A stretch of DNA of 64,000 bases from Pseudomonas brassicacearum (GTDB lineage Bacteria; Pseudomonadota; Gammaproteobacteria; Pseudomonadales; Pseudomonadaceae). Positions 59,842 through 64,000 of this stretch are shown here, piece by piece. The translations under genes were made by a program, and so were the position numbers. The notes below the pieces were generated by a model. That model saw only the letters and a program-made list of their open reading frames with translations. It was not told where the DNA came from and did no database searches. Numbering within the stretch: the first letter of the stretch is position 1; each line of letters begins with the position of its first letter. The stretch is taken from contig NZ_MOBK01000009.1 in NCBI RefSeq assembly GCF_003732265.1, positions 124,001-188,000 of the forward strand. Reading direction: 5' to 3'.

Positions 59842-60150
59842 TTAACGACCGGTCGCACCCTGGAGGAGGCTCTGGGTCTTTTCCTTATGCTTTTTGAGTT
59901 GTTTATCCAGCTTGTCGGTCAGTGCGTCGATCGCCGCGTACATATCGGTATGTTCCGCGTTGGCGACCACTTCATTGCCGGGAATATGCAGGGTGGCTTC
60001 GATTTTCTGCTTCAGCTTCTCGACCGTCATCGTGACCTGCACGTTGGTGATCTTGTCGAAATGCCGCTCTAATCGTTCGAGTTTTTCGCCGATGTAGGTG
60101 CGCAGGGGTTCGGTCACTTCCAGTTGGTGTCCACTGATGTTGACTTGCAT
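59842..60150 (-). CDS. hpf: Short ribosome hibernation promoting factor
   Basis: The 102-residue protein dimerises ribosomes with RMF. MQVNISGHQLEVTEPLRTYI and IPGNEVVANAEHTDMYAAID are typical; the length is that of short HPF, without the C-terminal dimerisation domain. Start at 60150. Position directly after rpoN is classical. Confidence 0.95.
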   Translation of the reverse strand: MQVNISGHQLEVTEPLRTYIGEKLERLERHFDKITNVQVTMTVEKLKQKIEATLHIPGNEVVANAEHTDMYAAIDALTDKLDKQLKKHKEKTQSLLQGATGR

Positions 60151-60224
60151 ACAGCTTCTCCTTCGTTGCCAGTGCATAAAGCGGTAGATCAGATGATCTA
60201 CCACTGGAACGCTGTGGCGTGGCT

Positions 60225-61718
60225 CTACATCAACCGCTTGCGTTCGCTCGAAGGCGCGATTCCCAGGGATTCGCGGTACTTGGCGACGGTGCGGCGAGCC
60301 ACCTGAATGCCTTGTGCCTCCAGTAAACCAGCGATCTTGCTGTCACTCAACGGCTTTTTCTGATTTTCCGCGGCAACCAGTTTTTTGATGATCGCGCGGA
60401 TCGCCGTGGACGAGCATTCGCCGCCTTCGGAGGTGCTGACGTGACTGGAAAAAAAGTATTTCAGCTCATAAATACCCCGAGGGGTATGCATGAATTTTTG
60501 CGTAGTCACCCGTGAAATCGTCGATTCGTGCATGCCTACCGCTTCGGCGATGTCATGCAGGACCAGCGGCTTCATGGCTTCGTCGCCGTATTCCAGGAAG
60601 CCGCGCTGATGCTCGACGATCTGGGTGGCAACTTTCATTAGCGTTTCATTGCGGCTTTGCAGGCTCTTGATGAACCAGCGAGCCTCTTGCAGCTGATTGC
60701 GCATGAAGGTGTTATCCGCGCTGGTATCGGCGCGACGGACAAACCCGGCGTATTGGGCGTTGACCCGCAGCCTTGGTACCGATTCCTGGTTCAGTTCCAC
60801 CAACCAGCGTTCGTTATCCTTGCGCACGATCACGTCGGGAACGACGTACTCGGCTTCGCTGGATTCGATCTGCGAACCGGGGCGCGGGTTGAGGCTCTGG
60901 ACCAGTTCGATGACCTGGCGCAGTTCATCTTCCTTGAGCTTCATGCGGCGCATCAGCTGGCTGTAGTCGCGACTGCCGAGCAAATCGATGTAGTCGGTGA
61001 CCAGTCGCTTGGCTTCGGCCAGCCAAGGCGTCTTGGCGGGCAATTGGCGCAATTGCAGCAGCAGGCATTCGCCCAGGTTACGCGCGCCGATGCCGGCCGG
61101 TTCAAATTGCTGGATGCGGTGCAGGACGGCTTCGATTTCGTCCAGTTCGATGTCCAGTTCCGGATCGAACGCTTCGAGGATCTCCTCGAGGGTTTCATCC
61201 AGGTAACCCTGATTGTTGATGCAGTCGATCAGGGTCACAGCGATCAGGCGATCAGTGTCGGACATCGGTGCCAGGTTCAGTTGCCAGAGCAGGTGGCTTT
61301 GCAGGCTCTCGCCAGCCGAAGTGCGAGTGGTGAAGTCCCATTCGTCGTCATCGTTGCTCGGCAGGCTGCTGGCGCTGGTCTGGTAGACGTCTTCCCAGGC
61401 CGTGTCGACGGGCAGTTCGTTGGGAATGCGCTCGTTCCAGTCGCCTTCCTCGAGGTTGTCCACCGTCGGGGCGGTTTCCTGGTAAGAGGGTTCCGAAACA
61501 TCGGCATTGGGTTGCTGTTCGGCTTTGTCGGCCAAGGGGTCGGCGTTATCGAAGTCGTCGCCTTCTTCCTGGCGTTCGAGCATCGGATTGGACTCCAGCG
61601 CCTCCTGGATTTCCTGTTGCAGGTCCAGGGTCGACAATTGGAGCAGGCGGATAGCCTGTTGCAGCTGCGGTGTCATCGTCAGCTGCTGGCCCATTCTCAA
61701 GACTAGCGATGGTTTCAT
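60225..61718 (-). CDS. rpoN: RNA polymerase sigma-54 factor
   Basis: The 497-residue sigma factor directs transcription of nitrogen, motility and carbon-use genes. Region I (MKPSLVLRMGQQLTMTPQLQ, AIRLLQLSTLDLQQEIQ) is glutamine-rich, the acidic region II lies near 50-120, and the RpoN box ARRTVAKYRE is near the C-terminus. Length is normal for Pseudomonas. Confidence 0.98.
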   Translation of the reverse strand: MKPSLVLRMGQQLTMTPQLQQAIRLLQLSTLDLQQEIQEALESNPMLERQEEGDDFDNADPLADKAEQQPNADVSEPSYQETAPTVDNLEEGDWNERIPNELPVDTAWEDVYQTSASSLPSNDDDEWDFTTRTSAGESLQSHLLWQLNLAPMSDTDRLIAVTLIDCINNQGYLDETLEEILEAFDPELDIELDEIEAVLHRIQQFEPAGIGARNLGECLLLQLRQLPAKTPWLAEAKRLVTDYIDLLGSRDYSQLMRRMKLKEDELRQVIELVQSLNPRPGSQIESSEAEYVVPDVIVRKDNERWLVELNQESVPRLRVNAQYAGFVRRADTSADNTFMRNQLQEARWFIKSLQSRNETLMKVATQIVEHQRGFLEYGDEAMKPLVLHDIAEAVGMHESTISRVTTQKFMHTPRGIYELKYFFSSHVSTSEGGECSSTAIRAIIKKLVAAENQKKPLSDSKIAGLLEAQGIQVARRTVAKYRESLGIAPSSERKRLM

Positions 61719-61901
61719 GGCAGGGGCTTAACACCTTATTCGCCGGCGCACATGCGCCATCCACTACAGGGCGCCGGAGCGCCAAACATAAGCAAATTAT
61801 ATGCCTGAAACTGAAGTGTTTGCCTAGAGCGCTGTAACAATAAAAACCTGTTGATTTTTATCGCCCAAAGCGCTCAGTCGACTAGCCAGACACCTCAACG
61901 C

Positions 61902-62627
61902 TTACAGGCGGAACTCATGGCCCAGGTAGACTTCTTTCACCAGGTCGTTGGCCAGGATAGTGGCGGAGTCGCCTTCGGCGATCAGCTGGCCATCGTTGAC
62001 GATGTAGGCGGTTTCGCAGATATCCAGGGTTTCACGGACGTTGTGGTCAGTGATCAGCACGCCAATGCCCTTGGCTTTGAGGTGGTAGATGATCTGCTTG
62101 ATGTCGCCGACCGAAATCGGGTCCACGCCGGCGAAAGGTTCGTCGAGCAGGATGAATTTCGGGTTGGTGGCCAGTGCGCGAGCGATTTCCACGCGGCGGC
62201 GTTCACCACCGGACAGGCTCATGCCGAGGTTGTCGCGGATGTGGCTGATGTGGAATTCCTGCAGCAGGCTTTCCAGCTCTTTGCGACGTCCGGCCTTGTC
62301 GAGTTCCTTGCGGGTCTCGAGGATCGCCATGATGTTGTCGGCCACCGAGAGTTTGCGGAAGATCGATGCTTCTTGCGGCAGATAGCCGATACCGGACTTT
62401 GCACGCCCGTGCATGGGCTGGTGGCTGACGTCCAGATCGTCGATCAGTACACGGCCCTGATCCGCCTGTACCAGGCCGACGATCATGTAGAAGCAGGTGG
62501 TCTTGCCGGCGCCATTGGGACCCAGCAGGCCGACGATTTGACCGCTGTCGATCGACAGGCTGACGTCGCGCACGACCTGGCGGCTCTTGTAGCTCTTGGC
62601 CAGATGCTGAGCTTTCAGAGTTGCCAT
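61902..62627 (-). CDS. lptB: LPS export ABC transporter ATPase
   Basis: The 241-residue ATPase energises LPS extraction with LptFG. Walker A GPNGAGKTT (residues 36-44), signature SLSGGERRRVEIARAL and Walker B ILLDEPFAGVDP are intact. Its ATG shares one base with the lptA stop, so the two are coupled. A 183-base gap leads to rpoN. Confidence 0.97.
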   Translation of the reverse strand: MATLKAQHLAKSYKSRQVVRDVSLSIDSGQIVGLLGPNGAGKTTCFYMIVGLVQADQGRVLIDDLDVSHQPMHGRAKSGIGYLPQEASIFRKLSVADNIMAILETRKELDKAGRRKELESLLQEFHISHIRDNLGMSLSGGERRRVEIARALATNPKFILLDEPFAGVDPISVGDIKQIIYHLKAKGIGVLITDHNVRETLDICETAYIVNDGQLIAEGDSATILANDLVKEVYLGHEFRL

Positions 62628-63175
62628 TACTGGGCCTTCTGCTCGTCGGTTTTCTTCTTCGGCTGGATCACCATGTCGATGCGTGGACGCGCCTCGGTGA
62701 CCTTGTTGCCTGTCGCACGGCCAGCGCTTGCAAGCTTCTTGACGGTGTCGTAGACGATTTTCTCGCCCTGGGTGGTGTTGTTGTCCTTGTCGACAACCTT
62801 TGCCTTGTCGATCAGCACGACGCGGTTTTGCGCAGCGTGGTACTGGATCGTCACGCCCCAGCCCTGCACGGGCTTGGTGTCGCCGGCGGTCTGCAGTTGC
62901 TCGAAGTAGGCGAGGTTGCCCACCGAGGTCACCACGTCGATGTCGCCAGCCGGCGTACGAGTGATGGTCACGGTGTTGCCCTTAACGATCATCGAGCCCT
63001 GGGTAATGATCACGTCACCTTTATAGGTGGCAACGCCATTCTTGTCGTCCAGTTGGGCATCGTCGGCCTGAATGCGGATTGGCTGCTCTTGATCGTTCGG
63101 CAGAGCCCAGGCGCTCACGCTTCCCAGTGCTGCGCCCAGACTGAGCAAAATAGGGAGGGTTTTAACGAGCCTCAT
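62627..63175 (-). CDS. lptA: LPS periplasmic bridge protein LptA
   Basis: The 182-residue protein has a Sec signal (MRLVKTLPILLSLGAALGSV, cut after AWA) and the beta-jellyroll repeats ATYKGDVIITQGSMIVKGNT and VQGWGVTIQYHAAQNRVVLI. It polymerises between LptC and LptD. The C-terminus has a lysine-rich tail. It overlaps lptC by 14 bases. Confidence 0.95.
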   Translation of the reverse strand: MRLVKTLPILLSLGAALGSVSAWALPNDQEQPIRIQADDAQLDDKNGVATYKGDVIITQGSMIVKGNTVTITRTPAGDIDVVTSVGNLAYFEQLQTAGDTKPVQGWGVTIQYHAAQNRVVLIDKAKVVDKDNNTTQGEKIVYDTVKKLASAGRATGNKVTEARPRIDMVIQPKKKTDEQKAQ

Positions 63176-63734
63176 ACTGTCCTCTTACGTTAGATAGCAG
63201 GTGTATCCTGCTTTCTTTCAAGTACGCTTTCATTCCGTTGCCTGTCGATACACCGCCAGCGCCGTCGATTCTAACGGGTTGGTCGGTCTGCGCATATTGG
63301 TCCTTGGGGAACACAGTCATACGGGTGGTGGTAATCAGGGTCTTGCGGTTTTTTTCGTCGAAACGGGTAATGCGTACCGAATCGATCAGCTCGACCTGAG
63401 TGCCGTCCGGATTGACTTCCCCGCGTTCGCTCTGGACGTGCCAGGGAAACTGGGTGCCGCGGAACATGTTCAGGTCGGGGTTGGTCAGCAACGTGACCTC
63501 GGACACTTTCAGGTGTTCGACCTTGTCGGACGTCATTTCGTACTGCAACTTGCCATCCGGCAGGTACTGCACGCTGTGGGCGTTGAGTGCGTAATAGTCG
63601 ATCGCGCTTTCGTCGACAGGTGCAACTGTCTTGTCGAGGAAGCGTTCCGGGCTGATGTTCCAGTAGCCGACCGCGGCGAACAGCGCCGCGATGCAACCGA
63701 ACAACAGGATGTTACGAAACTTTTTGCTCAGCAT
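63162..63734 (-). CDS. lptC: LPS export protein LptC
   Basis: The 190-residue inner-membrane anchored protein has one N-terminal helix (ILLFGCIAALFAAVGYW) and a periplasmic jellyroll with LQYEMTSDKVEHL and HVQSERGEVNPDGTQVELI. It hands LPS from LptB2FG to LptA. I chose the ATG at 63734 (MLSKKFRN), 7 bases after the kdsC stop. Confidence 0.94.
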   Translation of the reverse strand: MLSKKFRNILLFGCIAALFAAVGYWNISPERFLDKTVAPVDESAIDYYALNAHSVQYLPDGKLQYEMTSDKVEHLKVSEVTLLTNPDLNMFRGTQFPWHVQSERGEVNPDGTQVELIDSVRITRFDEKNRKTLITTTRMTVFPKDQYAQTDQPVRIDGAGGVSTGNGMKAYLKESRIHLLSNVRGQYEAR

Positions 63735-63741
63735 AATGGGC

Positions 63742-64000
63742 TCACAGGTACGCGGCGTTAGCCGCATCAAGGCGGCCCTGGGCGCGCAGGATCAATTCGC
63801 AGAACTCGCGAGCGGCACCCTCGCCACCACGGGCGACGGTAATGCCATGGGCGTTTTCACGCACGAAACTGGCAGCGTTGGCTACCGCCATGCCCAGGCC
63901 GACGCGGCGAATCACCGGCAGGTCCGGCAGGTCGTCACCGAGGTAGGCCACTTGTTCATAGCTTAGGTTGAGTTGGGCCAGAAGTTCGTCCAGTACCACC
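63742..64000 (-). CDS. kdsC: 3-deoxy-D-manno-octulosonate 8-phosphate phosphatase, C-terminal part
   Basis: This is the last 86 codons of a gene that continues past the window end. YLGDDLPDLPVIRRVGLGMA is the HAD motif IV of KdsC, followed by NAASFVRENAHGITVARGGE, where the C-terminal tail closes the active site. The enzyme releases Kdo for LPS. It leads the kdsC-lptCAB run. Confidence 0.93.
   Translation of the reverse strand, partial: VVLDELLAQLNLSYEQVAYLGDDLPDLPVIRRVGLGMAVANAASFVRENAHGITVARGGEGAAREFCELILRAQGRLDAANAAYL

Overview
The window looks like chromosome of a fluorescent Pseudomonas (P. fluorescens group). The evidence is the kdsC-lptCAB-rpoN-hpf-ptsN-rapZ-ptsO cluster, the mreBCD-maf-rng-yhdP-nitrilase-tldD-darP-pmbA run, gatCAB divergent from mreB, a dppA/opdP/dppBCDF cluster with several binding proteins, roxSR, and the many short GTGGGAGCGGGCTTGCTCGCG-type REP repeats between genes. 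I see no rRNA, tRNA, CRISPR array, integrase or transposase. The genus and group are inference from gene content, not a computed placement.

Layout. 1-962: end of a PiuC-type dioxygenase and a Sel1-repeat protein. 1040-4361: an AT-richer island with a 739-residue protein that looks like a single-chain fusion of the two subunits of an alpha-xenorhabdolysin (XaxA/XaxB) pore-forming toxin, plus an unrecognised 292-residue partner. 4363-5801: ornithine decarboxylase with a long leader. 6066-9516: glycine-betaine/choline-type ABC importer. 9882-11465: release factor 3. 12162-22921: dipeptide uptake (dppFDCB, three dppA-type binding proteins, an OprD-family porin). 22922-24368: a repeat-rich stretch ending in a strongly folded leader upstream of a small DUF6124-type gene. 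24973-30443: SIMPL protein, RoxSR redox two-component system, an ABC transporter with fused ATPase, a FadR-type regulator. 30602-32204: a zinc phospholipase C-like gene with a near-consensus LexA box on its promoter and a 63-residue partner. 32252-37863: galactarate catabolism (kdgD, 2-oxoglutarate semialdehyde dehydrogenase, gudP-type transporter, garD). 38064-41024: AEC transporter, carboxymuconolactone decarboxylase-like protein, Ca/Na antiporter, RlpA-like lipoprotein. 41287-44498: gatCAB. 44710-58126: cell-shape, RNase G and TldD/PmbA genes. 58214-64000: nitrogen PTS, RpoN and LPS export genes.

How genes work together: GarD dehydrates galactarate, KdgD makes 2-oxoglutarate semialdehyde and the dehydrogenase delivers 2-oxoglutarate, while the MFS protein imports the sugar acid. 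OpdP-type porin, DppA proteins and DppBCDF form a two-membrane peptide import route. KdsC and LptCAB supply and export LPS. PtsO, PtsN and RapZ sit in the usual rpoN neighbourhood.

Most worth a second look: the fused XaxAB-like toxin with its partner; the leader RNA at about 24110-24368 with two identical GUGGAA hexaloops, a complementary UUCCAC and a hairpin over the Shine-Dalgarno; the apparent LexA control of a phospholipase; and an apparent AUU start codon for mreC.
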